Source of the DNA: Taxillus chinensis
Taxonomy: Eukaryota > Streptophyta > Magnoliopsida > Santalales > Loranthaceae
Assembly (NCBI GenBank): GCA_023512835.1
Contig: CM042087.1
Coordinates: 7,852,550 to 7,916,549, forward strand
Length of the DNA: 64,000 nt
Direction of reading: 5' to 3'
In this document: in pieces, positions 12,061-21,648 of the stretch
Layout of the letters: every line of letters begins with the position of its first letter
How positions within the stretch are numbered: position 1 is the stretch's first letter
Position numbers and translations under genes: made by a program
The notes under the pieces: generated by a model
What the model saw: the letters and a program-made list of their open reading frames with translations, nothing else
The model's database searches: none
What the model was told of the DNA's origin: nothing

Positions 12061-13540
12061 TTAGGCCTGGAGATTGGTATTTAACAAATGATTTTCACCT
12101 CTTAGATCATGATACCAAGCTTCCTTTCCCTCTAAGTCGGGCACGTCCTTTGAGTCAATTAATAGTAAATTGGAGACGTTTATTCGACTTTCCATATCTT
12201 TGTACATTTGAGTAATTATTAGTCTCTCATTCTTTTCATGATCACATGCAATAGTAAGAGATTCTAATTTACTCGGGAGCTCGGAGATAGAAGGTACCTC
12301 GCGTTTGCCAGAGGCGAGACGTTCGGCAATGGTCGGCTCATCATTCGAGGATTCCTCCTCTTCTTCCGAGCCACTCATGTATTTTGTCACGAGCGCCTTT
12401 CTCTTGCTCTTCTTGTTATACGAGGTGGAGTGGCGAGGATTTACCTTGTCACTTTTCTCGGCCACCTTTGCTTTGGACTTGTTCCTTGCCCGTTGACCGG
12501 TTTTCCCCACAGTTAAAACATTCCCGGGAACCGGTCTCGACGCTCCTTCCGTTGGAACGATGATGATGAGCGTCTTCGATCCCTTTTCTGCTTTCCGTAG
12601 GAATCGCTCAAAGGATTTGACAAGAAGGGCTATCTCCTCCTCCTCGTCGAATCGGAATTGTCGGATCGTCCGTATCATCATTCCTCGTATGTTTGGACAT
12701 TCCGTAGCTTTGAGAGCTACCCCCTTTTCTTTCGAGCTATTTTCATCTCTGTCGGAGTACTTAAACCCGACTTGGTGAGTGGGCATGACTCTCCATATAG
12801 TTCTTGAAGGGGAACATCTTGCCGCTTTTGTCGATTGCGTCGGAGTTGTTTGGAGTAGTAGCGATCCGGCAAGGAGCGAAAGAACTTGTCATTGATCCGG
12901 GATTGAGAGTAATGCTCGTTGAGATCTTCGGTTCAAGTATGAGCTTGCCGAATCTCCGATAGATGCTTTCAAGTGATTCGCCCGTTTTTATGATTAAAAC
13001 TCTCAAGTTCAGTAAGAGTACGATCACATTCATCTCGGGATCGACTCCCCTCATAGAGGATTGTCGGTTTGTCCCAAACAGCTTTTCTTGTCGTGCAGCC
13101 ACCTGGACGTTCCCGTGAAAGCCTCGGAATCCAAAGACGATGTAACATAAGCCGAGCCTTTTCACCAGCGCCTTCGCCGGCTCTTTCATCGTTGATAAGT
13201 TCAGCTATCGGTCTTTGGCCTCCTTACGCCATGTTCTCCGATAGTCATCGGAATTGGAATCTCCCGATGAAGACATGGCCACATAAGATGATCATGGCAA
13301 ACCATAAACATCTTCATGCGAGCTTTCCGGAGAAAAGCTTGGTGTGAATTTGGGCGGTTCGTTAGAGTAAAACCCGAACCAGTGGTTGAAGTCGCGGCAA
13401 AGCAGGTTGTGGTGGGTCGACATTTTCACTTCGCTGCTGATTCGGGATGGGCTCCTGTGCACCTCCGGAGTTAAGGCGAGTGTTGAATAGCATATTGCTT
13501 TCTTGGCCATTTCTCGAGATTGAAAGAGTGGGATCTCCAC
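12061..13540 (-). pseudogene. Copia gag remnant (UBN2-type)
   Basis: Two long overlapping - strand frames (13189-12761 and 12786-12061) give a gag of the copia UBN2 type: 'GESLESIYRRFGKLI' near 12950, then 'KSFERFLRK' near 12600. A basic/acidic segment ending 'KYMSGSEEEEESSNDE' near 12350 has the look of copia gag tails. The zinc knuckle between them has decayed, with 'VGKTGQRARN' remaining where a CCHC would be expected. N-terminal fragments extend to about 13540. Frameshifted. Confidence 0.75.
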
Positions 13541-13556
13541 TTAGAGCATAGGGACC

Positions 13557-13573
13557 GCTGATACCCTGATAAT
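13557..13573 (-). other. Copia primer binding site (degenerate)
   Basis: The - strand reads GGTATCAGCGG just inside the LTR, a mutated form of the tRNA-iMet complementary site TGGTATCAGAGC used by many copia elements. Confidence 0.55.
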
Positions 13574-14246
13574 CCTTGGAGCCTAAAGGGGGGGGTGAAT
13601 AGGCTCTTATTGAACTCTTTCTTTTCTCTCAAGACACAAAGACTTATCTAGTTTAAGTGATAGAATCACTTCATGGAAGATAACCAGATAGTGGAAGTAT
13701 TTTGTTTTATTATCACAAGGTGATTACAAACAAAAATAAAAGAAACACTCTCTTACACTCTGTTTTACAACCAATGAACTCACACTCTAGCCAAGTTCCT
13801 TTTCTATTTTTTTTGCCCACCTAAGCACACCGTACTAAGTAAGTATAAGTATGAATATTTATACAAAAATCCTTAAGGCCACGCGGTTTTGGAGCTTAAA
13901 CTAACCCTAATCTAATCTTAAGTGCTGGGGATGGGGGGCTCAAGATCTTGGATTTAGAAGAGATAACCTTTGAACTCTATGAAGTTCCCAATGTCGGATG
14001 ATCCCCGTGTAAATTCTTCTTGTTAAATCATCCTTGTCCGGGACCGCACGGTGATAACTTTAAATGCGGTTTTGTTGGAGCAGTGTCTGCTTGGTCGGGA
14101 TTGTTCGGAGTCAAAGATCTCGGACCTTTGGGAAGATTAATGATGGTTTACTGTGTCTTTGTCTTGAAGTTCCGTGATATTCTAACTTCCTTATCAGCTT
14201 GTGTTCACTTATCCGGAGGTTCCACTCGTGTAAGATTCTTTGTTTT

Positions 14247-14277
<31 letters not shown>

Positions 14278-14346
14278 CTTACCCGTTGTAAGTTCCTTAC
14301 TCCGGGCGAGCATAAGTCCGGAGGATTCCTTACTCCGCATCTGGTT
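13574..14346 (-). repeat. Copia 5' LTR (truncated at 14346)
   Basis: On the + strand it begins with a variant of the typical end (cttggagcctaaaggggggg) followed by 'tgaataggctc'. It ends abruptly at 'gcatctggtttctttt', where the other LTR continues with 'actccgc'. About 0.3 kb is missing at the junction with the Athila-type element. A TATA-like stretch is not certain. Confidence 0.75.
14248..14277. repeat. Poly(T) run in copia LTR
   Basis: An uninterrupted run of about 30 T lies inside the copia 5' LTR. The equivalent position in the other LTR is the right edge of the assembly gap. Confidence 0.95.
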
Positions 14347-15654
14347 TCTTTTAAACTAAAGATCGAATTTTTATTTGGTTTTCTGAATAAACAAAGAAAG
14401 CAAAGTGATTTTAAGATTAAGATTCAAGGATTAAAAGCATCTAGGGTCACAATTTCACCTCCCTATGTTATCTCTACTGGTTCATGGTATTAGGGTTGTC
14501 TGATTGAAAACATGCTAAACATAAGCCAAGGACAACAAATGGTCATTGAGGTCCTTTTAAGAGTTGTATGCCAGGAATGGTCATCTAAACACACAAACAT
14601 GGAAAGCCAATAAATCATACTTGCAAAAGGATAATGATCACACCAATTACAAATAAGTTATGAATCTCAATCCGCCCCCAGACTAGGGCTAAGAATACCA
14701 AGGTGTACATCCAAAGATAGAAATTAAGAACAGATTCATAAAACATGCAAAACTCAATCATCCAAACCCAATATTCATAAACACATCAAAGCAACAAGGG
14801 GCTACATTGCTCCCCTAGATTATAAGAACTACTCACGCATGATTACAAGCGAAACCATAGCAGTAAAGCTAAACATCTTCTTCTAATCCACGCGCGCAAC
14901 AAGGCTTCAAATCCAGGCTCCAAAATCCGCGACGGGTGACTGCGACGGCTGCGACGGCTGCTCTCCTAGGTCAAGGAGCAGCCTCCAAGTCGTGAAGCCT
15001 CTCTCTCCCTCTAAAAACGTGTAGGGGGTCTAGGGATGGCTAGCAAGGGGCGTGGAGCTCTTATTTATAGAGTTTGGATGGGCCTTGAGGTGTTTACCCT
15101 AGCCCATTTATCAAAACGGCGTAGTTTTGATAAGTGACACTCGAAACATTAAAATCTCTATCTTCCATCCACAATTTGGACATGGGCCTTCAGAAACAAA
15201 TGATCAGCATGTAAAAACGATAGGATCGGTCCAAAAATATCTCTGCACGCCAATTTGCACGTGATATGGTGAATTCACGTGCACCTCCAAATCAGCTCAA
15301 ACTTCTCCCCAAGCTTCCTTGCATCCTGTAGAGGCCTGAGAGGCAAAAATAGGCTTGCACGTAAAATGGGTGAATTCACGTGCAGCTCCAAATGCTCTGA
15401 AATTTCTGTGGTAGGTAGAAGACATCATTCTAAGAAACTTTTGTTCTTGCATGCCAATTGTTTGAGGCCATCTACTATGTCAAAAGTGAGCTCCAAAATC
15501 TGCCAAAACAACTTAAAAAACGCATGTATTTGCAAATAGCATCTTCCTAGGGGTTAGAGCAAATATATATGATATATGAAGCAATAAGGCTCTAATCATG
15601 CTCTTAAACATTCTAAATAAACACTATAATAACGGCATAAAATGCACGTTATCA
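14347..15654 (-). repeat. A1 3' LTR (outer end truncated)
   Basis: It aligns with 26254-27541 throughout. The inner end on the + strand is GCACGTTATCA at 15644-15654, the reverse complement of the LTR start TGATAACGTGC. The outer ~213 bp present in the other copy (26041-26253) are missing. On the - strand it carries a TATA box (15061-15069), a palindrome (15108-15133) and the inverted-word cluster (15244-15384). Confidence 0.9.
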
Positions 15655-17197
15655 AATACACCACACTTGAACCATTGCTTGTCCTCAAGCAAAAACATAC
15701 AAGCATGCAAAAATAAAATAAACATGCAGTCAAACGGAAGAAAAATAAAATAACAATCAAGGAGAATCATGGTTTCCTATGCATGCAACTCTATCATGAT
15801 GAAATGGGAATTTAAGCATCAAAATGAGTCATAGCTTAGTTCATTCATGTCCATATCCCTAATCCAACAACCATGCAATATCTCCACTTAAATTTCAAAT
15901 ATGAGCAAGCAATCCATGATAAAATAGCACCTAGTTTCCCTTTAAGTTCTTACCAAGGATAAGCAGCCTCACTCAAATATAATAATTCTCAAGCCCCAAT
16001 ACCTATCAATGAACAATGGATGGAAAATTCTTTCTCTACACTCGCCATCAGCTCTTGATTAAGTACTTGCCAAGCAATCATGAGAGTTCCCTATTGCGCT
16101 CATCAAAGAAAACACACTCTCTATTCTACTTTATTTGAACTCACACGCTAGTCTAAACTCAATAAATTCACACTCTATTCTAATAACTAATAAAACAAAA
16201 CATGAGCCAAAGAATTGAGCTCAACACTCTGAAAACAAAACTGAGCCAATGTGGCTACAAATCTAAACGATCACACATAAACATCAAGCCAGTGTGGCTT
16301 TTATTCTGAATCTTTCTTCTTCTTTTATTTTTTTTTAAGTAATAACCTTACAAGGTTGCATTTTATGCTCTCCCTTGATGGATTATTCACTCTTTTTTTT
16401 ACTCACATAACACAAATAAGACTGATTTTTCTAATGCAAACTCCTTGCCATTTTGCTACATAAGGAGAGACAAAAATTCATTGATGTCTCACATCCCATT
16501 TTCCAATTAAGTGATGGCTTTTTCACATTCTATATCACAGCCTTTTATATTTACAACACAACAAACAAAAATTAGGATACATAGGAAGTCAAAGTGACTT
16601 AAAGGTCTTGCATCCTAACTCCACACACCAAACACTGAGCACTAATAAGTAATCACATGCTTACTTGACTCCTACCATTAAATAACCAATGTTGAATGCA
16701 AGAAGAGTAGCAAATCAAACTATTACCCATACCATGAATGTCACTCAAGGGCTAAAAAGAAGTTGTTCTCATTTTGCATTTCTTTTTCACTCAACTTTAA
16801 GGGTTACTTAGGTCTATCATAGCATTTCATGCTCAGCTAATATTCAAAACTCAACTCCAAAAACATGGTGATATCATTCAAAAGATAAAGACATGATTAA
16901 ACCAATTCAGAGCACATTTTAACTACTTTAACACCCTTATCACAACATGATACTAATGTGGCCCAAAAAGTAAAATTTGTAGGCCAAAATTGCATACTTA
17001 ATATCCATGCCTCCACAAGCAAATCATTCAAGCAAACAACTCAAACAATCATGCAACTAAAAACAATTTTTTTTAGAATTAAATAAAACATGCAATCACA
17101 ATATAAAAGACAAGCAAGTTGCTCAAGTCACTCCCCATACACCACACTTAAAATATGCTATGTCCGCATGGCATAAAAGAAGGAGTAGGAAAAACAG
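15655..17197 (-). other. A1 3' UTR with polypurine tract
   Basis: About 1.5 kb of AT-rich non-coding DNA lies between the Ulp1-fused ORF and the 3' LTR. Next to the LTR the element strand reads AAGTGTGGTGTATT, a purine-rich PPT typical of this lineage. A3 has the same kind of segment at 58797-60257 with recognisable similarity (both begin 'aatacaccacac' and contain 'cttgtcctcaagcaaaaa'). Confidence 0.75.
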
Positions 17198-19564
17198 TTA
17201 CCCCTGGTTTGGCACACTGTAATAGTAGATGACATTGGCCACCATTCGTCGCACCTGAGCCACAAAGTCAGCCGACGTCTCGCCGCGCACTTCCCAATTT
17301 TCCTTCCCTTGCAGAATACCCATCATGTAGTAGCAAGTAAAGATCCCACAGCTGAATTGGTCAAGCTGTTGGGGAATTTGCATTTCGTTGTAGTGAATAA
17401 GAGGGAGCTTGTCCGCCAACAAGCCTTCTTTGATCATCGCCACTTTCATTCGTTTGATGAACCCATGCACTAACTGTCTTTTCCGTTTAGCAAACCCTTC
17501 GCCTTGGCTTGGATCATATAGAACGGCATGTCCTACATCCAGATTCAAACGAACAAGTACATAGTGGCGGTCAATGTGCACTGGAATCAGCACCTCATGC
17601 ATACCATGCCAAGGGCGGTGCCCTTCATTCTCACCATTGATGCGTTGGCGCCACACCTCTTCGGACAAGGGTTGATTGAAAAGCTCACACAGCATGATGG
17701 AAGTGTACCGAGCTAAGGGGTAGTTATGAGGCTCAGCCTCCACTACATAGTGCATGGTCCTGCAGAAGAGGTCTATCTCGTCGGCGTAGAGATATTCATT
17801 CTCGGAGATCCTCTTTAAGCTAAAAGGGGTGAAGATATCATTATCCTGTATAAAGCGAGCCCTTTGAACTGTGGAATTGATGAACTCTTCAAATGCTGCT
17901 TGGCTCTCGTCAGATGATAAGGCTGGATTAATGATTAAATGGACAAGGAGGGCCAAGTAGATCTTCAGGTTCAGGAGGCATGTATGCACCCCAATAGACG
18001 GGGAAGTATAGCAGGCACCGAGCCTGAGAATATGCAAGGGATCGGTAAAAGGCTGGAAGGGTGAATACCCTTCTGCTGGCTCTGTCTCCTCTTGAGGCTG
18101 GAAGGGTGAATACCCTGCTGCTGGCGCTGCCTCCTCTGGGTGATAGTGGGATGGCCGAGCTGAAGATTTTGGTTGAGGTGGATCCGCCTGGGATGGATAG
18201 GAATCTTCAAGGGATGGAGAGGGTTCTTCATCAGATATCTCCACTATAGGAGAACGTTTTGATGCTTTCCTCTTGCTCAAAGCCTTCCAGATTTTGCCTA
18301 GGAGGCCTTTAACTTCTTTGTTGTCCTTCCTCAGGGCTTCCACCTCGCGCTGGGTTCTGGCATTTGCCTCCCTGAGCTGCTGTATTTCTTGCCTCCAAGC
18401 CTCGGTAGATGCAGCAGGAGGAGCTTCTGGTGCTTCCCATGCTCTAGGCAATGCATGAGCAGCTACATCTGGGGCCTCCCATGCTCTGGTTCTAGGTTGT
18501 GAAGTAGCTTGTTGGTCTCCAGAGATGAGAGCCATTAATTCTTCAAATTGGGCACTAGTGATGTGCCCATTAGTGACTGCCCAATTGATGACCTCCACTT
18601 CGCTCACTACTTGCCCACTAATGCCTTGAAAGAAATTGAAAATATCTTCTTTGTGTACATTGAACTGCATGTACATAGCAGTGAGTCTGTATAGAGTCTG
18701 CTTCGTTTGATCCATATGAGGAGAGCTTTCCCTTGCAAAGTCAGTGGATCGCTCCACATGAACGCTGTGCCTTGCGGGCTGTGATGGAGGAGGAACATTT
18801 GTTGCCCAATGACCTCTGGTACTGACCCCCAAACCTCCTTCAGCATGCAATACTCTTAACACCCAGTGAGAAGGAAAAGTAATGCTCTCCATGGAGGAAA
18901 AATGCAAAGCAGGCATGCTTTGAAATATCACACACAAAAGTCTGCCATTTATCTGCTTTGATGAGTTTTTCTTCCACCATTTAAAAATGGTAGTGGCCCA
19001 ATCCACATTTAGCATATGATCGATGCTATACATGAACTCCAGGTGTGGCTTAGGCACACTATCTAGCCCACTGGTCTGAATCAATAAGCATTTCCCTACC
19101 ATGTAAGCTAGGCATCTAAATTTTCCAACAAAACCATTCTTGGTATACTGCCTTCGACTTTGAAATTTTCTAGCATAGTTGCATGCAGTACCAAATTCTC
19201 CTAGGCTTAGCTGAGGGAAGCTATCATTGGGTTCAGGGAGGTTAAAGCAATGTCTAATAATTTCAGGGGTAATTCTGACATAAACCCCTTGCACGACCCC
19301 TATCAGCTCATCCTCACTCACAGAGACAGATGCATAGAATTCTTGTAGGCCAGAGTAGGAAATAGCTGGTTGGGCAGATACTAACCTTTGTAATCCCAGA
19401 TTTTGAATTTTAAGAGCCACCTCTCTAGCCCAGCCCAGCTCTAAAGCCTCCAAAGCCTGCATATCAAGAGCATGCCCCAAGAGTATCTCCTCCTCCTGGC
19501 CAGGTTGGTTATCAGCACTAGGTGAGTGCACCTCCTCTTGGCCAGTCCTCCTTGTGCGCACCAT
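17198..19564 (-). CDS. Env-position ORF: plant-transposon domain fused to Ulp1/C48-like protease
   Basis: An uninterrupted 788-codon frame starts MVRTRRTGQE. Residues ~45-240 resemble the 'putative plant transposon protein' region found in the env-like ORFs of Athila/Calypso elements (EFYAS...VQGVYVRITPEIIRHCFNLP). Residues ~378-435 look like a coiled coil, followed by an acidic Pro-rich stretch with a duplicated YSPFQP unit near 485-503. Residues ~640-780 look like a Ulp1-type (C48) SUMO protease: His667 (HYVLVRL), Asp684 (YDPS), then Gln and Cys739 in QLDQFSCGIF. So the catalytic His-Asp-Cys appear to be kept. It lies downstream of integrase on the same strand and has its own TATA box 125 bp upstream. 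No signal peptide or membrane anchor is evident, so an envelope role is doubtful. A3 has the same protein with a large internal deletion. The function is unproven. Confidence 0.8.
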   Translation of the reverse strand: MVRTRRTGQEEVHSPSADNQPGQEEEILLGHALDMQALEALELGWAREVALKIQNLGLQRLVSAQPAISYSGLQEFYASVSVSEDELIGVVQGVYVRITPEIIRHCFNLPEPNDSFPQLSLGEFGTACNYARKFQSRRQYTKNGFVGKFRCLAYMVGKCLLIQTSGLDSVPKPHLEFMYSIDHMLNVDWATTIFKWWKKNSSKQINGRLLCVIFQSMPALHFSSMESITFPSHWVLRVLHAEGGLGVSTRGHWATNVPPPSQPARHSVHVERSTDFARESSPHMDQTKQTLYRLTAMYMQFNVHKEDIFNFFQGISGQVVSEVEVINWAVTNGHITSAQFEELMALISGDQQATSQPRTRAWEAPDVAAHALPRAWEAPEAPPAASTEAWRQEIQQLREANARTQREVEALRKDNKEVKGLLGKIWKALSKRKASKRSPIVEISDEEPSPSLEDSYPSQADPPQPKSSARPSHYHPEEAAPAAGYSPFQPQEETEPAEGYSPFQPFTDPLHILRLGACYTSPSIGVHTCLLNLKIYLALLVHLIINPALSSDESQAAFEEFINSTVQRARFIQDNDIFTPFSLKRISENEYLYADEIDLFCRTMHYVVEAEPHNYPLARYTSIMLCELFNQPLSEEVWRQRINGENEGHRPWHGMHEVLIPVHIDRHYVLVRLNLDVGHAVLYDPSQGEGFAKRKRQLVHGFIKRMKVAMIKEGLLADKLPLIHYNEMQIPQQLDQFSCGIFTCYYMMGILQGKENWEVRGETSADFVAQVRRMVANVIYYYSVPNQG

Positions 19565-20420
19565 CTTTGGAATGAGAAAATAAGAGCAAAGAGCAGAAAA
19601 CTGAAGAGCAAGAGAGCAAAAGAGCAGAGTTTCTCTAATACTCAGATCTGGAGTGATTTTGGTGTGGAAGCCTTTGAAGATGGCCTCTCCTTATATAGCG
19701 TGCAGAAGGAAAGATGCTCCAATTGGCGTGATACACGTGCCCCTAACTTTTCAGAGTGTTCTGACCAAAATAGCCCTTGCACGTGAATTGGTTGAATTGG
19801 CGTGCAGGTTAGAATTGTCCCAAACTTTGGTGGTGGGTCCCACTTGAGCTGGCAAGCAATAGTCCCTTCTGCACGTGAATTGTTTGAAGCTTCTAAGAGG
19901 GCTAAAATCGGTATTTTGCATTTTTGGGCCTCCATATGACAGCTAGCAATTCGCGTGCAAGAGTAAACGTGATTCACATGGTCTTCATCGACCATTCCAG
20001 AAAGTTACAGCTCAAAAGGAGGTGCACGTGAATTGGGCAATTCACGTGCAAATTCACGTTCAGGCCTAAACTGGCCCAAATTTCTCCACTGAGTTGCTTA
20101 TGCATTATGGACCATCTTTAAGTTTTGCACGTGAATTGTTTGAGCCCATCCTCAAGCACTTTTGGGCTTCACTTGCTCCTTGCTCCTTGACTTTGACTTT
20201 AAAAATATTTCCACAAGTTCAGGACCCAATAATTTGCTCATCCTGCACATGGTTAGCTAAGAAAGGAACAAAGTCTCCTGCACAATGGTTAGCTTGCAAA
20301 CAAATTTATTGAATAAAATAAATAAAAGAAAATAACATAAAATAAAACATAGCAATAAACATTGGGTTGCCTCCCAACCAGCGCTTTATTTAAAGTCTGT
20401 AGCTAGACTTTCAGTTATGA
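19565..20420 (-). promoter_or_regulatory. A1 pol-env spacer: internal promoter and repeated-word cluster
   Basis: On the element strand a TATA box (CTATATAAGG, 19689-19698) lies 125 bp before the ATG of the Ulp1-fused ORF. Upstream of it, 19721-20140 holds about eight copies of GCACGTGAATTG or its relative AATTGGCGTGCA, in both orientations (around 19721-19740, 19777-19807, 19870-19882, 19947-19962, 20022-20060, 20125-20138). The same words sit upstream of the LTR TATA box. This suggests a second, element-controlled promoter. Confidence 0.65.
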
Positions 20421-21648
20421 TCAGGTAATGGTGAAAGAGAGGGAATCAACTATCTCCCTCTGAGTTGAATCAAAGTATGGTTTCAGCCTATTGCCATTCA
20501 CCCAAAATTTCTTGCCATCTACAGCTTGGAGCTCAAAGCTCCCATATGGCTTCTTATCAACTATCACAAAAGGTCCCATCCACTTGGACCTTAATTTGCC
20601 AGGAATAACCTCAACCTTGTGTTAAATAGAAGAACTTTTGTCCTAAGGTTGAAGGTTCATTGTTGAGTTGCCTATCATGCCATTTCTTAGTTTTTTCTTT
20701 GTAAAATTTAGCACTATCATAGGCATCCAACCTAAGCTCATCTAACTCAATTAATTGAGTCATCCTAAGCTCCTTGGTCTCTTGTGGGTTAAAATTTAAC
20801 TTCTTTAAAGCCCAATGAGCCTTGTGTTCTAGTTCCACAGGCAAGTGACATGCCTTAGCATATAGAATACGGTAAGGTGACATCCCAATGGGAGTTTTGT
20901 AAGCTGTCCTATATGCCCATAAGGCTTCATCAAGCCTTTGAGACCAATCTTTCCTATTGGCTCCAACAGTTTTCTCTAAAATGGCCTTAATCTCTCTGTT
21001 GGACACTTCTGCTTGTCCATTAGCTTGTGGGTGGTAAGCTAAAGACATCCTATGAGTGACACCATACTTGTTCAATAATTTGTCAAACAATTCGTTGCAG
21101 AAATGACTACCCTCATCACTGACTATAGCCCTTGGTGTCCCAAAACGGCTAAAGATGTTCCTAGTAAGGAAGTGAGTCACAACACTAGCATCATTCACTC
21201 TAGTAGGAATAGCTTCTACCCACTTAGACACATAATCCACAACAAGCAAAATGTATGAATACCCATCAGAATTGGGGAATGGCCCCATGAAGTCAATGCC
21301 CCAAATGTCAAAAATTTCAACTGGAAGGATTCCAGTTAATGGCATCTCATTTTTCCTAGATAGACCACCTACCCTTTGACATCTATCACACTTTTTGATG
21401 TAGACATAGGTGTCTTTCACCATGTGAGGCCAATAAAAGCCACACTGCCTGATTTTAGCCACAGTTCTTTGCACCCCAAAGTGGCCTCCATAATGTGATG
21501 CATGACAATGATGTATTATGTCATCTACCTCCTCCTCAAGGACACACTTTCTAATGATTTGGTTTGGACACCTCCTGTAAAGAATTGGGTCTTCCCAAAT
21601 GAATTTCTTAGCATCCACTACCAATTTCTTTCTCTGGTGGTAGTCTAA
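20421..21648 (-). pseudogene. A1 integrase (frameshifted near the C-terminus)
   Basis: The HHCC zinc site is visible ([12 protein letters not shown] ... CDRCQ), followed by the catalytic core with D in GIDFMGPF, D in VSDEGSHF and E in [10 protein letters not shown]. The main frame runs 21624-20611. Frameshifts near 20590-20640 separate it from the C-terminal segment KWMGPF...NRLKPYF, which ends at a stop at 20421-20423. An in-frame stop at about 21646 separates it from RNase H. Confidence 0.88.

Larger units (their letters stand above)
3723..14346 (-). mobile_element. Decayed Ty1/copia retrotransposon (SIRE/Maximus-like)
   Basis: On the - strand the order is 5' LTR (13574-14346), tRNA-iMet-like primer site, gag, protease-integrase, RT-RNase H, a 3.8-kb non-pol segment, polypurine tract and 3' LTR (3723-4160). 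PR-INT before RT is diagnostic of copia, and the long post-RNase H segment points to the SIRE/Maximus group. Every coding domain is broken by many short indels and stops. The 3' LTR is clipped by the gap, and the 5' LTR is truncated at its junction with element A1. Confidence 0.88.

Noticed and set aside
17528..18458. Plus-strand frames inside the Ulp1-fused ORF as an antisense ORF
   Set aside because: Some gypsy elements have antisense ORFs, but these are short, unlinked and lack any motif; shadows are the simpler reading.
17198..19564. Calling the A1 extra ORF a true envelope gene
   Set aside because: No signal peptide, transmembrane anchor or fusion-peptide-like segment is visible; the C-terminus is protease-like instead.
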